Shown: one piece after another, positions 52,522-61,308 of the stretch | How the letters are laid out: each line of letters starts with the position of its first letter | Numbering within the stretch: the first letter of the stretch is position 1 | Source of the DNA: DUPU01 sp050952465 | Lineage (GTDB): Bacteria; Bacillota; Dehalobacteriia; Dehalobacteriales; Dehalobacteriaceae | Length of the DNA stretch: 64,000 nucleotides | Assembly: GCA_050952465.1 (NCBI GenBank) | Contig: JBMNKZ010000007.1 | Location: 62,001-126,000 of the forward strand | Reading direction: 5' to 3' | The notes under the pieces: generated by a model | What the model saw: the letters and a program-made list of their open reading frames with translations, nothing else | Told to the model about the DNA's origin: nothing | Database searches by the model: none | Program-made: the position numbers and the translations under genes

Positions 52522-52551
52522 CCATTCAGAATGACCCAAAAGGGACTTTTT
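52522..52551. repeat. Dispersed TGTCATTCTGA repeat, inverted copy
   Basis: Thirty bases that match 25426-25455 in inverse orientation with two changes, in the 60-base gap between the methyltransferase and GT2 genes. Confidence 0.5.
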
Positions 52552-52570
52552 CAGTGGCTTTGCGCGGTGC

Positions 52571-53797
52571 TTATTCAACAGCCAACCGAGGTACGGGAAT
52601 AATGAATTTTCCGCCCTTCTCCCGATATTGGGCTTCTTGTTCCAAAATTTCCTTCCGGTAATTCCAGGAGAGCAGAAGAGTATAGTCCGGCTGTTCTTCG
52701 CTGAGTTTCTCCGTGGGTAAAATAGGAATGTGGGTGCCGGGTGTAAAAAAACCGTGTTTTAATGGATTTTTATCGACTACAAAATCCAGCAATTTACCGT
52801 TTATGCCGCAAAAGTTTAATAGAACATTCCCTTTGGCTGCGGCACCATAAGCAGCAATCCTGCATCCTTTATTTTTTAAACTCCCTAAGGTCTCATTAAG
52901 TTCCTGCCTGATCTCAATCGCATTGTTAAAAAACCTGCGGTATTCCGACATATCAGCATGATATTTTTCTTCCGCCGCCAAAACATCAATGATTTTTTGA
53001 TGAGGTAGATCCTTTTGGGCGTGCCCGATCCAATAAACCATCGACCCTCCATGCATCTCATTTCTTTCTACATCCGTAATATCCATATCATAAGCTTTAA
53101 AAAGCTTCAACATCGGCTTTAAAGACAGATAAAAAACATGCTCGTGATAAATGGTGTCAAATTCATTTTGGGAAATCATATCCGGCAGATAGGGCGACTC
53201 GATCACAACTGCTCCTTTTTCGCTTAAGAGCATTTTTAATCCCCAAACAAAGCTATGAATATCAGGAACATGGGCGAAAACATTCCTGCATAGTATGAGG
53301 TCCGCCGGACCATAACTTCTTAATATCTCTTTGGCTGTCTCTTCATTAAAAAAAGCATTGCATATGTTAAGGCCCTCATCCCTGGCTTGTTCTGCCAAGT
53401 TCGTGGCCGGATCAACGCCAAGCATATTGGTCAGGCCGCATTTTCGGAAGCACTGCATCATCGCCCCGTCATTACTGCCCACTTCCACAATAAATGAATG
53501 TTCATTAAGGTCATGCAGGGCTTTTAATTTATTTGCCAGGGCGATCCCGTACCGGAAGGTGGTGCGTGCTGCTCCCGCACAATAAAAATATTCGGAAAAC
53601 ATATCTTCCGGGTCTACCGTACAGCCAATTTGAGAAATGCCGCATGCATGACAATAATAAACATCCAAGGGATAATGGGGTTCCGGATACTGCAGCTGTC
53701 TCTTGTTCAAATAAGCATTGGCCAATGGCTGCCGGCCAAAGTCAAAGTATTTTTCTAAATCAGTACTGGAGCAAAACCGGCACATCTCCAGAGACAT
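52571..53797 (-). CDS. Sugar C-methyltransferase-like SAM enzyme
   Basis: Resembles NDP-hexose 3-C-methyltransferases (TylC3 type). 408 residues from the ATG at 53797, 9 bases after AAGGAGG. The N-terminal zinc site has CRFCSS and YYCHACGISQ (four Cys, about residues 6-56); the SAM-binding core starts IVEVGSNDGAMMQCF, with RNVFAHVPD; the C-terminal domain has HEHVFYLSLKPMLKLF, the GGSMVYWIG segment and IAAYGAAAKGNVLLNF. It lies between rfbF/epimerase and GT2 genes. Its product would be a methyl-branched nucleotide sugar; the precise substrate is not known. Confidence 0.88.
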   Translation of the reverse strand: MSLEMCRFCSSTDLEKYFDFGRQPLANAYLNKRQLQYPEPHYPLDVYYCHACGISQIGCTVDPEDMFSEYFYCAGAARTTFRYGIALANKLKALHDLNEHSFIVEVGSNDGAMMQCFRKCGLTNMLGVDPATNLAEQARDEGLNICNAFFNEETAKEILRSYGPADLILCRNVFAHVPDIHSFVWGLKMLLSEKGAVVIESPYLPDMISQNEFDTIYHEHVFYLSLKPMLKLFKAYDMDITDVERNEMHGGSMVYWIGHAQKDLPHQKIIDVLAAEEKYHADMSEYRRFFNNAIEIRQELNETLGSLKNKGCRIAAYGAAAKGNVLLNFCGINGKLLDFVVDKNPLKHGFFTPGTHIPILPTEKLSEEQPDYTLLLSWNYRKEILEQEAQYREKGGKFIIPVPRLAVE

Positions 53798-53804
53798 AAC
53801 AAAT

Positions 53805-54842
53805 TTACCTCCTTTTACCCTTCCAGTATAAGTCTTGGTCCAACTGTCCCGTGTCCAACAAATAGGATAAATGCCTGAGCCGAGTATAGGGACTGTAATT
53901 GTATATCTCACCGATCAAAGATATCCGGCCAAAAAGAGCCAATAGTTCCTCTGCCCCGGAAATGATGTTAAACCGGCATTGGAAACCAGGCAAGAGCTTT
54001 TTGATCTTTTCGAATGACACCCGGTAGCTTCTGTTGTCTCCCCCGTTTTCCCCAAAAGTAAGATCGGCACACTTAAAAACCTCAGAAACAACTTTACCGA
54101 TCTCTCTAATCTGATAATTATGCTCGCTGTTTCCCACATTGATTTTTTGATTATTGATCTCCGCCTCAGGCGCTTCCAAGGCTAGGGCAAAGGCTTGGCA
54201 AACATCTAATATATGGACCATAGGACGCCATGGTGAACCGTCGCTGGTCAAAACGATGCGGTGCTCTGTAAAAGCACGCCCAGCCAGATTGTTTAGTACC
54301 AGGTCAAAGCGCATGCGGGGAGATGCGCCGTACACCGTGGCATTTCTTAAAAAGACCGTAGTAAAAGAATCATCAGAAAGTTTTGCTACCTCTTCTTCCA
54401 CCAACACCTTGCATAAAGCATAGGTAGTTTGCGGATTTAGGGCAGATTCTTCATCTTTGGTCTCTTCGTTGCCCACTCCGTAAACACTGCAGGAGGAAGA
54501 ATAGACAAACCTTTTCACCCCTGCTATTTTACATTTTTCGGCTAAATTACAGCTGCCGTAAAAATTGATTTTAATAGTAGTCACCGGGCTGAACTGTCCT
54601 AAAGCATCATTTGACAGATCGGCCAGGTGTATTACCGCGTCAAAACCTTTCAAAAAATCCACCGTGACTTCTCTGATATCTTGATTGACCACCATGGGAA
54701 AAAAGTTATCATTAGGGTGATAAAGCCACCCGGCACGGTAAAAACAAGTGTCCAGACCAGTTACATCGTGTCCTTTATTTATCAGATAAGGCCCCAGGCA
54801 GGAACCGATATAACCCTCTGACCCAGTCACAAGCACTCTCAT
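53805..54842 (-). CDS. NAD-dependent sugar epimerase/dehydratase
   Basis: Extended SDR enzyme of 345 residues: TGSEGYIGSCLGPYLINKGH at the N terminus, AVIHLADLSNDALG, the SSSCSVYG strand with the catalytic TYALCKVLVEEE (Tyr-x-x-x-Lys), RNATVYGASPRMR and SPWRPMVHILDVCQAF. It acts on a nucleotide-linked sugar, as an epimerase, 4,6-dehydratase or ketoreductase. It is three bases from rfbF (upstream) and seven from the methyltransferase (downstream), so the three form one unit and most likely work on the CDP-sugar made by RfbF. Confidence 0.88.
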   Translation of the reverse strand: MRVLVTGSEGYIGSCLGPYLINKGHDVTGLDTCFYRAGWLYHPNDNFFPMVVNQDIREVTVDFLKGFDAVIHLADLSNDALGQFSPVTTIKINFYGSCNLAEKCKIAGVKRFVYSSSCSVYGVGNEETKDEESALNPQTTYALCKVLVEEEVAKLSDDSFTTVFLRNATVYGASPRMRFDLVLNNLAGRAFTEHRIVLTSDGSPWRPMVHILDVCQAFALALEAPEAEINNQKINVGNSEHNYQIREIGKVVSEVFKCADLTFGENGGDNRSYRVSFEKIKKLLPGFQCRFNIISGAEELLALFGRISLIGEIYNYSPYTRLRHLSYLLDTGQLDQDLYWKGKRR

Positions 54843-54845
54843 TTT

Positions 54846-55601
54846 TTAATCCCCCCACACTCTCCACGGCGCTAGGCCTCTGGACCACATTTCTTCTGCT
54901 TTGTTTTTGTCCTTCATGGTATCGATACAATGCCAAAAACCCTGGTGCCGATAAGCCATTAATTCCCCTTCTGTCGCCAACCTTTCAAGAGGTTCCTTTT
55001 CCCAAACCGTTTCATCGCCGTCAATATAATCCAATACAGACGTTTCCAGTACAAAAAAACCACCATTGATCCTTACCAGGCTGTCAGAAACTTTTTCTTG
55101 AAAGGCTTTTACCCGGTCTCCCTCCAATGTCAGCCTGCCAAATTGTTCCGGAGGGATAACGGCAGCGACGGTAGCTTTTTTGCCATGGGACGTATGGAAC
55201 TCAATCAGTGCTTTGATATTGATATCTGCTAACCCATCCCCGTATGTCATTAAAAAAGTCTGGTCCTGCTTTAATATATTTTCCAGCCGTTTCAGCCGAC
55301 CCCCGGTCTTGGTATCTAGGCCGGTATCAACCAGATGGATGGCGAAATTTTCTTTGCCCCAGATAAAGACACCAGGCGGTAAATACTTCTTGGTTCCAGG
55401 GTCCTTAAGAAAATATTCCTTTACCTTATCACCCTTATAACCTAAAGCGATGATGAATTCGGAAATCCCGTAAGTCCCATAGATTTTCATGATATGACAA
55501 AGAATGGGTAATTCCCCTATCCTCACCATGGGTTTAGGCATCAGGCATGAGACCTCAGTCAGTCTGGTACCGTAACCGCCGGCAAGAATCACCGTTTTCA
55601 T
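54846..55601 (-). CDS. rfbF: Glucose-1-phosphate cytidylyltransferase
   Basis: Makes CDP-glucose from glucose 1-phosphate and CTP, the entry to CDP-dideoxy- or branched sugars. 251 residues from ATG 55601: MKTVILAGGYGTRLTEVSCL, KPMVRIGELPILCHIMKIY, ALGYKGDKVKEYF, LMTYGDGLADIN and the C-terminal GFWHCIDTMKDKNKAEEMW, all typical of RfbF. An upstream extension of 27 residues in the open frame is not part of the family. A CDP-glucose 4,6-dehydratase (rfbG) was not identified unless the next gene has that role. Confidence 0.95.
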   Translation of the reverse strand: MKTVILAGGYGTRLTEVSCLMPKPMVRIGELPILCHIMKIYGTYGISEFIIALGYKGDKVKEYFLKDPGTKKYLPPGVFIWGKENFAIHLVDTGLDTKTGGRLKRLENILKQDQTFLMTYGDGLADINIKALIEFHTSHGKKATVAAVIPPEQFGRLTLEGDRVKAFQEKVSDSLVRINGGFFVLETSVLDYIDGDETVWEKEPLERLATEGELMAYRHQGFWHCIDTMKDKNKAEEMWSRGLAPWRVWGD

Positions 55602-55807
55602 CCAGCCATCACTTCTAACCACCACTTCATTAATTTGTCCTTTAAAATAGCATATGAGTTTGTACCAGGTTATGTGTCTCATGGGACTATCTTGTACGAC
55701 TCTTTACGACAAATTAGGATTAAGGACACAGGATGCTTTGGCCCCACATATACATATTTATAACGAGGCGTTATAAAGAAAGGTTAGGTTCTCAGGAGGC
55801 GGAACCG

Positions 55808-56359
55808 GTGAGATTTGAGGAAACAGCTATATCCGGGGCTTATTTGATCCATTTGGAAAAACACGAAGATGACCGGGGATTTTTTGCCCGGACTTGGTGT
55901 AAAAAAGAGTTTGCGGGCCAGGGTTTATCAGAGGACTTAGTACAGGCAAATATCTCCTATAATAAAAAAGCCGGCACCCTTAGGGGCCTGCATTATCAAA
56001 TTGCTCCCTACCAAGAGGCAAAACACGTCCGCTGTTTCAAGGGAAGTATTTTTGATGTGATCATCGATCTGCGCCAGTGGTCTCCCACTTATCTAAACTC
56101 TCTCTCATTTACCCTTGATGATTATGCGACTGCTTTATATGTGCCGAAAGGCTTAGCCCACGGTTTTTTAACCCTGGAAAATGACACGTTGGTTACGTAT
56201 TTAATTTCAAATTACTATAACCCTCGGAGCGCCAGGGGCATCCGCTGGGATGACCCCTTGTTTCATATTTCCTGGCCTAGGGAAATAACTATGATCTCAG
56301 AAAAGGACAAATCTTGGCCAAATTTTACCGAAGAGGGGGTAAAAAATGCACATAATTGA
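55808..56359 (+). CDS. dTDP-4-dehydrorhamnose 3,5-epimerase family protein
   Basis: RmlC-like cupin that epimerises a 4-keto sugar. From GTG 55808, spaced 8 bases from AGGAGG, it has 183 residues; a longer frame from 55733 lacks family similarity in its extra part. EDDRGFFARTWCKKEF, NISYNKKAGTLRGLHYQ (catalytic His), HVRCFKGSIFDVIIDLR and VPKGLAHGFLTLEND are standard. It is divergent from rfbF and overlaps the next gene by 14 bases. It probably acts on the same CDP-linked 4-keto sugar as the divergent genes. Confidence 0.9.
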   Translation: MRFEETAISGAYLIHLEKHEDDRGFFARTWCKKEFAGQGLSEDLVQANISYNKKAGTLRGLHYQIAPYQEAKHVRCFKGSIFDVIIDLRQWSPTYLNSLSFTLDDYATALYVPKGLAHGFLTLENDTLVTYLISNYYNPRSARGIRWDDPLFHISWPREITMISEKDKSWPNFTEEGVKNAHN

Positions 56360-57638
56360 TACAGCCCTGGAAAAAAGGAAAAATGAAAATAACCCCATTA
56401 GGGTAGCCATGATCGGCGCCGGTTTTATGGGGTCAGGCATTGCCTATCAGATATTAAATTTTGTCCCGGGAATTAAACTTGCCGCCATTGCCAATCGTAA
56501 TATCGCCAAAGCCCGGAAAGCCTATGAAATGGCAGGACTAGAAAATTTTATTACAGTTGAAACAGCGGAAGACCTGGAGGATGCCGTCAAGAGAGGTATT
56601 TGTGCCGTTACGGAAGACGGGCTTTTGCCTTGCCGCGCGGCAAATATCGATGCGGTGCTGGAAGTGACCGGAGCGGTGGAATACGGAGCGGCTATTGCTT
56701 TAGAAGCCATTAAATATGGAAAGCATATCATTATGATGAATGCGGAATTAGGTGCCACCATCGGCCCTTTACTGAATAAATATGCTGAAAAAGCAGGAGT
56801 CATTTACACCGATACGGATGGTGACCAACCGGGGGTGATCATGAATCTCCTGCGTTTTGTCAAGGGAATAGGCTGCAAGCCTGTTTTGGCAGGAAATATC
56901 AAAGGTCTCCATGACCCTTACAGAAATCCCACAACCCAAAAAGAATTTGCCGCCAAATGGCATCAAAAGCCTCATATGGTGACCTCTTTTGCTGACGGTT
57001 CCAAGATTTCCTTTGAACAAGCCCTGGTCGCCAATGCCGCCGGAATGCGGGTCGCCAAAAGGGGCATGTATGGTTTCCAGGTTCCTGCCGGCACCCATAT
57101 CCAGGAGGTGGCTGAGCTTTTCCCCAAGGAGCAGTTGCTTTCCGGACCGGGAATTGTAGACTATGTGGTTGGAGCTAGTCCCAATCCGGGCGTCTTTGTT
57201 TTGGCCGTGAACGACCACCCGGTGCAGCAGAGATACCTGGAACTTTACAAATTGGGCAAAGGCCCTTTCTACTGTTTTTATACTCCCTATCATCTATGCC
57301 ATTTTGAAGTCCCTAATACCATTGCCCGCGCTGTCATATTCGGGGACAGTGCAATTAAACCCGCCGGCCCGCCCCAGGTGGGCGTAGTTGCAACCGCCAA
57401 AAAAGACCTTAAGGCCGGAGAAATTTTAGACGGCATCGGTTTTTACATGATATACGGCCAATGTGAGAATTGGGAAGTCATTAAAAGTAAAAAACTTTTA
57501 GCTATGGGGCTGGCAGAAGGCTGCCGTCTAAAAACCGATATCCATAGAGATCAAGTCTTGACCACAGCTGACGTAGATTTTCCCCCCAACCGTCTCATCG
57601 ACCGGTTGTATGAAGAACAAATTGCCGTCTTTACCTAA
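56346..57638 (+). CDS. NAD(P)-binding SAF-domain oxidoreductase (homoserine-dehydrogenase-like)
   Basis: 430 residues with an N-terminal Rossmann fold (VAMIGAGFMGSGIAYQI, ANRNIAKARKAYE), VLEVTGAVEYGA and GKHIIMMNAELGATIGP, a middle catalytic part with YTDTDGDQPGVIMNLLRFV, and a C-terminal SAF-type module (KPAGPPQVGVVATAKKDLKAGEILDG, then a truncated-looking end). The ATG overlaps the epimerase gene by 14 bases and is preceded by GAGGGGG, so the two are coupled. Proteins of this type occur next to rfbF-like and C-methyltransferase genes in other bacteria, suggesting a step in branched-sugar synthesis; the reaction has not been assigned to my knowledge. Confidence 0.8.
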   Translation: MHIIDTALEKRKNENNPIRVAMIGAGFMGSGIAYQILNFVPGIKLAAIANRNIAKARKAYEMAGLENFITVETAEDLEDAVKRGICAVTEDGLLPCRAANIDAVLEVTGAVEYGAAIALEAIKYGKHIIMMNAELGATIGPLLNKYAEKAGVIYTDTDGDQPGVIMNLLRFVKGIGCKPVLAGNIKGLHDPYRNPTTQKEFAAKWHQKPHMVTSFADGSKISFEQALVANAAGMRVAKRGMYGFQVPAGTHIQEVAELFPKEQLLSGPGIVDYVVGASPNPGVFVLAVNDHPVQQRYLELYKLGKGPFYCFYTPYHLCHFEVPNTIARAVIFGDSAIKPAGPPQVGVVATAKKDLKAGEILDGIGFYMIYGQCENWEVIKSKKLLAMGLAEGCRLKTDIHRDQVLTTADVDFPPNRLIDRLYEEQIAVFT

Positions 57639-57705
57639 ACACAGGGGAAGGACACAGGGGGACGTTTTTGGTGTGTCATTGCCGGCTCTAACCGTCCCAG
57701 TCCAA
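57639..57705. repeat. Dispersed GGGGACGG-type repeat, imperfect copy
   Basis: ACACAGGGGAAGGACACAGG, GGGACG, GGTGTGTCA and AACCGTCCCAGTCC follow the oxidoreductase stop codon directly. Same family as 19789-19862, with the right arm decayed. Confidence 0.6.
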
Positions 57706-57775
57706 TTTATGCAGCAGTGCATAGCAGAAGTCTCCTTTAGCCTGGCATTATTTTAAAAAGGGCTATACGAAAATG

Positions 57776-57811
57776 AACCTACCGCTCTTCGGGAACGGTA
57801 GGTTCTTTTTA
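57776..57811. terminator. Rho-independent terminator between convergent genes
   Basis: GAACCTACCG (57776-57785) and CGGTAGGTTC (57797-57806) form a perfect ten-base stem followed by TTTTT on the plus strand; CATTTT follows on the minus strand, so it can serve both convergent genes. Confidence 0.88.
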
Positions 57812-57824
57812 GGTGCATTGCTGT

Positions 57825-60149
57825 TTATTGGGGAATATCTAAGCTCATTATTTCGGTGAGATTGTTTAAGTTATGTGCTTTGATCATCCCTGGAGAGAGA
57901 GTATATAAAACATCTCCGATGTAGATGATTCTCTCTATATTTTTGGTGTTGGGGTACCAATGTAAACCTGCCTTAAGTTGATCCTCCCGGTCCAGGTGGG
58001 TAATAGTTCCCTTAAGTATTAAGCCTTTTGCTAGGTCAAGCTGATAGACATAGGCTCCTTGGAAGGTAAACTCTCCATAGTCAGTAAAATTACTTTGATT
58101 CTGGTTCTTATTTTTAATTTCCATCACGGTAACAGGGAAGGCCATTAAATTTTTCTCTCGGGAAAACAAAAGGGCTTTATGATTCCTAAGAAGTTCAGAA
58201 TCTGTTCCCCTGTCCCCAATAATTTCCTGGAATTTTTGGACGGGATGGTTTACATCACTGACATCAAAGAGGGCAATTTTCATTCCCTGGTAAAAAGCCA
58301 TAGTACCTACTTCTTTTCCCAGCCCATCTTTTTGACTAAGCTCTACGGTGTCTTTCCCAAAACCAATAATGTGGTTTTCATCATAGGGATGAAGATAATC
58401 GCTGTATCCGGGAATTTTCAAGGCACCGAGGATTTTCGGCTCCTGGGGGTCTTTTAGGTCAATCACAAATAACGGATCAACATTTTTGAATGTAACCAGG
58501 TAGCCCCGGTCTCCCATGAACCGAACTGAATAAATCCTTTCTCCGGGGGCAATGTCTTCAATTTTGCCGGTAAGCTTCATTTTTTCATCCAAAATATAGA
58601 TATTGTTCTTGGAGGTATCCCCGCCCCACCAGGTTTCGCCTGTAGTAGTGGCAATCCGGAAAAACCCTTTATGCTCATCCATGGAAAATTGGTTTAATAT
58701 AGTGCCGGGAACTTCACCTTGGGCGGCATATTTGACCTCCCCCAGATTCAAGGTGAATTTATAAACCAAAGTATTTAATTTAGCTGAAACCCCTTCAGTG
58801 TTCTGATTCTCATAACCGGAAACAGCAGCGTATAAACTGTTCTCTGTGGCATAGATATTTTCACCCGCCCCCAAATAAGCGGAAACTTTCATCTCTTGGT
58901 CCGGTAGGTCCAAATCCAGTCCAGCTGTTAAGAGATAATTGGGTTCAAGTCTTCCAGGGAAATAACAGATATCCTCATAGGGAATTTTTATGTCCGTATC
59001 CTTTTGGATTGAGTCACGGTAAAAAGGAACAGCCCCAAATTCCTCACCCTTCAGAATTTGGTAATAGTCTAAGTACTTGTTGGCTGTTAAATAAATCAGG
59101 CTCCCCACTTTTCGGGAGGAGATATAGCTCCCTTCTAATTCTACCTCTCGTATTTCCTTGATATCATTTTTGTCGCTAATATCATAAATAATGGCTTTGA
59201 CTGTTTGGCTTCTCCGCACAGGGGGGTAAATTTTAACCTTTTCGGAAATCATAGGCTCATCCATTGGCCGGTTTTCATAGGAAGAACCGATCACCACCAG
59301 GTGCTTGTCATCCACATATAATTCCTGGGGAGAAAACTCTCCGGGAGTAAACTTAATGATGTCGGTGACAGCCATTTTTTCTGCCGGTGCGGCGAGAGTA
59401 ATGACCACCCGGTTGTTATTTACCTGGTAGATATATTTGCCGTCTGTTTTGATAATATCTCCCTCGTCTACTCCTTCTACCTGGATGTTGGTAGTGGAGT
59501 AATCATCAGATATCTTGGATTGTTTGGATTCACTCACAGCTTGGTCCGCTGCTGCCGGTGCTCCTGCTATATCTGCTGCACCTGCTGTTACTTGGTTTGA
59601 CGTTCTTGACATTTCAGCAGTTTTTGCTAGTTGATATGTTTCGTTTCTTTTTATTTCTGAAGGTTCCAGGATTTTCTTAAGATTTTGGTATGAGCCTACC
59701 ACCGGGAGCTTATTTTTTTCGATAAATACAGTTTTCGTGTCCCCCTCCCAGGAAACGCGGGCATAAAGAGCCTCGCTCACAAATCTCAGGGGAAGAAGGG
59801 TCTGTCCATTTTCCATTATGGGCGCCGGTGATAATGTGACATTATTCCCGTTGATACTGGCGGTATTTTCATGGAGATTAATTACCAGAATACTTTGCTC
59901 GGAGACAGCTTTAACAGTGCCGGATTTTTCATCCCAGGTAACCTGGGCATCCAAGGCTTCAAAAACAGAACGAAAAGGGACAAAGACATAGTTATTAATA
60001 ATCCGAGGTTGCGCATTAAATTTTAAAGTTTTATTGTCGCAGATAACTTTTATTTCCTCTTGTCCGTTAGCAGTTTCTAAGGAAGAGAACAGACTTAAAA
60101 CACAGACTAAAACTAATAATAAAGTAACAGCGAAGCCGAATTTTTTCAT
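57825..60149 (-). CDS. Secreted beta-propeller protein with copper-amine-oxidase-like N domain
   Basis: Exported protein of 774 residues from ATG 60149, preceded by GGAGG with 7-base spacing; the 44 residues upstream in the open frame are not conserved in character. Signal peptide FAVTLLLVLVCVLSLFSS, cut near NGQ. Two copies of the stalk motif (FVPFRSVFEALDAQVTWDEK; LLPLRFVSEALYARVSWEG) fill about residues 30-145. A linker follows, then the WD40-like Beta_propel domain (about 200-774) with EGVDEGDIIKTDGKYIYQV, LTANKYLDYYQ and GGDTSKNNIYIL. The stalk probably binds the wall; the propeller may be structural or bind protein partners. Confidence 0.9.
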   Translation of the reverse strand: MKKFGFAVTLLLVLVCVLSLFSSLETANGQEEIKVICDNKTLKFNAQPRIINNYVFVPFRSVFEALDAQVTWDEKSGTVKAVSEQSILVINLHENTASINGNNVTLSPAPIMENGQTLLPLRFVSEALYARVSWEGDTKTVFIEKNKLPVVGSYQNLKKILEPSEIKRNETYQLAKTAEMSRTSNQVTAGAADIAGAPAAADQAVSESKQSKISDDYSTTNIQVEGVDEGDIIKTDGKYIYQVNNNRVVITLAAPAEKMAVTDIIKFTPGEFSPQELYVDDKHLVVIGSSYENRPMDEPMISEKVKIYPPVRRSQTVKAIIYDISDKNDIKEIREVELEGSYISSRKVGSLIYLTANKYLDYYQILKGEEFGAVPFYRDSIQKDTDIKIPYEDICYFPGRLEPNYLLTAGLDLDLPDQEMKVSAYLGAGENIYATENSLYAAVSGYENQNTEGVSAKLNTLVYKFTLNLGEVKYAAQGEVPGTILNQFSMDEHKGFFRIATTTGETWWGGDTSKNNIYILDEKMKLTGKIEDIAPGERIYSVRFMGDRGYLVTFKNVDPLFVIDLKDPQEPKILGALKIPGYSDYLHPYDENHIIGFGKDTVELSQKDGLGKEVGTMAFYQGMKIALFDVSDVNHPVQKFQEIIGDRGTDSELLRNHKALLFSREKNLMAFPVTVMEIKNKNQNQSNFTDYGEFTFQGAYVYQLDLAKGLILKGTITHLDREDQLKAGLHWYPNTKNIERIIYIGDVLYTLSPGMIKAHNLNNLTEIMSLDIPQ

Positions 60150-60276
60150 TGTTATACCTCCGAATTTTTTATCATTGCCTACAAAAATTAAGCTTTTGTA
60201 ATTTTTAGACGCAACCAAGGCAGATTTTGTTTCTATTTTTTGGTTTAAATTAAGATTCTTTGTATATAAAACAAAT

Positions 60277-60364
60277 AACACAAGGGGACGGTTCCCTTGT
60301 GTTATTTTTAATAAAAAACTTTTTCTGACATAGAATAAACACAGAATAACCGTCCCCCTGTGCT
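60277..60364. repeat. Dispersed GGGGACGG-type repeat, two-armed copy
   Basis: AACACAAGGGGACGGTT at the left and AACCGTCCCCCTGTGCT at the right, with a further CCCTTGTGTT that can pair with the left arm itself. It sits between two minus-strand genes. Confidence 0.7.
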
Positions 60365-60385
60365 GCCCTAAGAGAACAATAAAAA

Positions 60386-60778
60386 TCAGTCTTCCATAAT
60401 CTTAATAAAAACCTTCCTGTTTCTAGGTCCATCAAACTCACAGAAATAAACGCCTTGCCATGTGCCCAGTTTTAATTCTCCCTTTTCGATTATTATAGTA
60501 ACTGAGGAACCAAGAAGAGAAGCCTTTATATGGGCATGGGAATTACCTTCAATATGACGGTATCCGTTACGTTCCGGAAATACCTTATTCAATCCTGTCA
60601 GTATATCATAAACAACATCCGGATCAGCATTTTCATTTATCGTGATACCGGCTGTTGTATGGGGGACGAATGCTACAACTATTCCATCCCTGACGCGACT
60701 CTTCCTTACCTCTTCTTGGATTATATTTGTAATATCGATAAATTCCTGAACCCTGTTAGTTTTTATTATGTGTTCCAT
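60386..60778 (-). CDS. YjbQ/UPF0047 family protein
   Basis: A 130-residue cytoplasmic protein of the widespread YjbQ family; some members have weak thiamine-phosphate synthase activity but the main role is unsettled. VVAFVPHTTAGITINENADPDV, NSHAHIKASLLGSSVTIII and ELKLGTWQGVYFCEFDGPR hold the conserved His and Glu/Asp that form a metal site. The length is normal. It lies between the repeat near 60.3 kb and a gene remnant on the other strand. Confidence 0.93.
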   Translation of the reverse strand: MEHIIKTNRVQEFIDITNIIQEEVRKSRVRDGIVVAFVPHTTAGITINENADPDVVYDILTGLNKVFPERNGYRHIEGNSHAHIKASLLGSSVTIIIEKGELKLGTWQGVYFCEFDGPRNRKVFIKIMED

Positions 60779-60914
60779 TTCTTACTCCTCTCTAGCGGTA
60801 ACTTTTCGCCCTAAGGCATTGCACTTTAAACTAAAGCCGATCTTGAGCCAGCTCTCGCAATACTGATACCAACTTTTTAATTGACCCTGATGCTCATCTC
60901 TTCAATTTTTTTGA

Positions 60915-61208
60915 TTTTCCTCTTTTTTCAAAATTACCGGCTGGAGGCAGTCTTATGATACTGCTCCCCATGTAAATCAAGTATTTAATGCGGTACTGGA
61001 AACAATCTATTTTCTGTGTTGCGATGAAGAGGTTGCCTATGCCCTCTGGAGCTTTATTGATGCTTGTAGTATCTATGACCATTCAAACTCAGACTATTTT
61101 GGTTTTAAAGATGTTGCCTGGAGCGGAACAAGCGGCGTTATTGAAATGAACGATATTAGAATAGAGGTCATTTATAAAAACAGGAAAACAACTTTCTACT
61201 TTGAATAA
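60915..61208 (+). pseudogene. Start-less 3' remnant of an unknown gene
   Basis: The frame after a TGA at 60912-60914 stays open for 97 codons to TAA at 61206-61208 and has normal protein-like composition (HVNQVFNAVLETIYFLCCDE, ALWSFIDACSIYDHS, DVAWSGTSGVIEMNDIRIEV). There is no ATG, GTG or TTG with a ribosome site, and the first in-frame ATG is 20 codons from the end. It is probably the 3' part of a gene whose beginning was lost. No family recognised. Confidence 0.45.
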
Positions 61209-61225
61209 ACCTGCTGGGGTTAGGC

Positions 61226-61262
61226 TGTCAAGGGGGTTGTCAATAACCTCATCCCCCTGACA
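61226..61262. repeat. Short inverted repeat TGTCAAGGGGG / CCCCCTGACA
   Basis: TGTCA-AGGGGG and CCCCC-TGACA flank TTGTCAATAACCTCAT. It is placed directly after the gene remnant and upstream of the LUD gene's end, and resembles the CCCCCTGACACC piece near 36.29 kb. Confidence 0.5.
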
Positions 61263-61308
61263 CTCACTACCCTTATCTTATCAGCATGTCATTTGTATTG
61301 TTGCAGTA

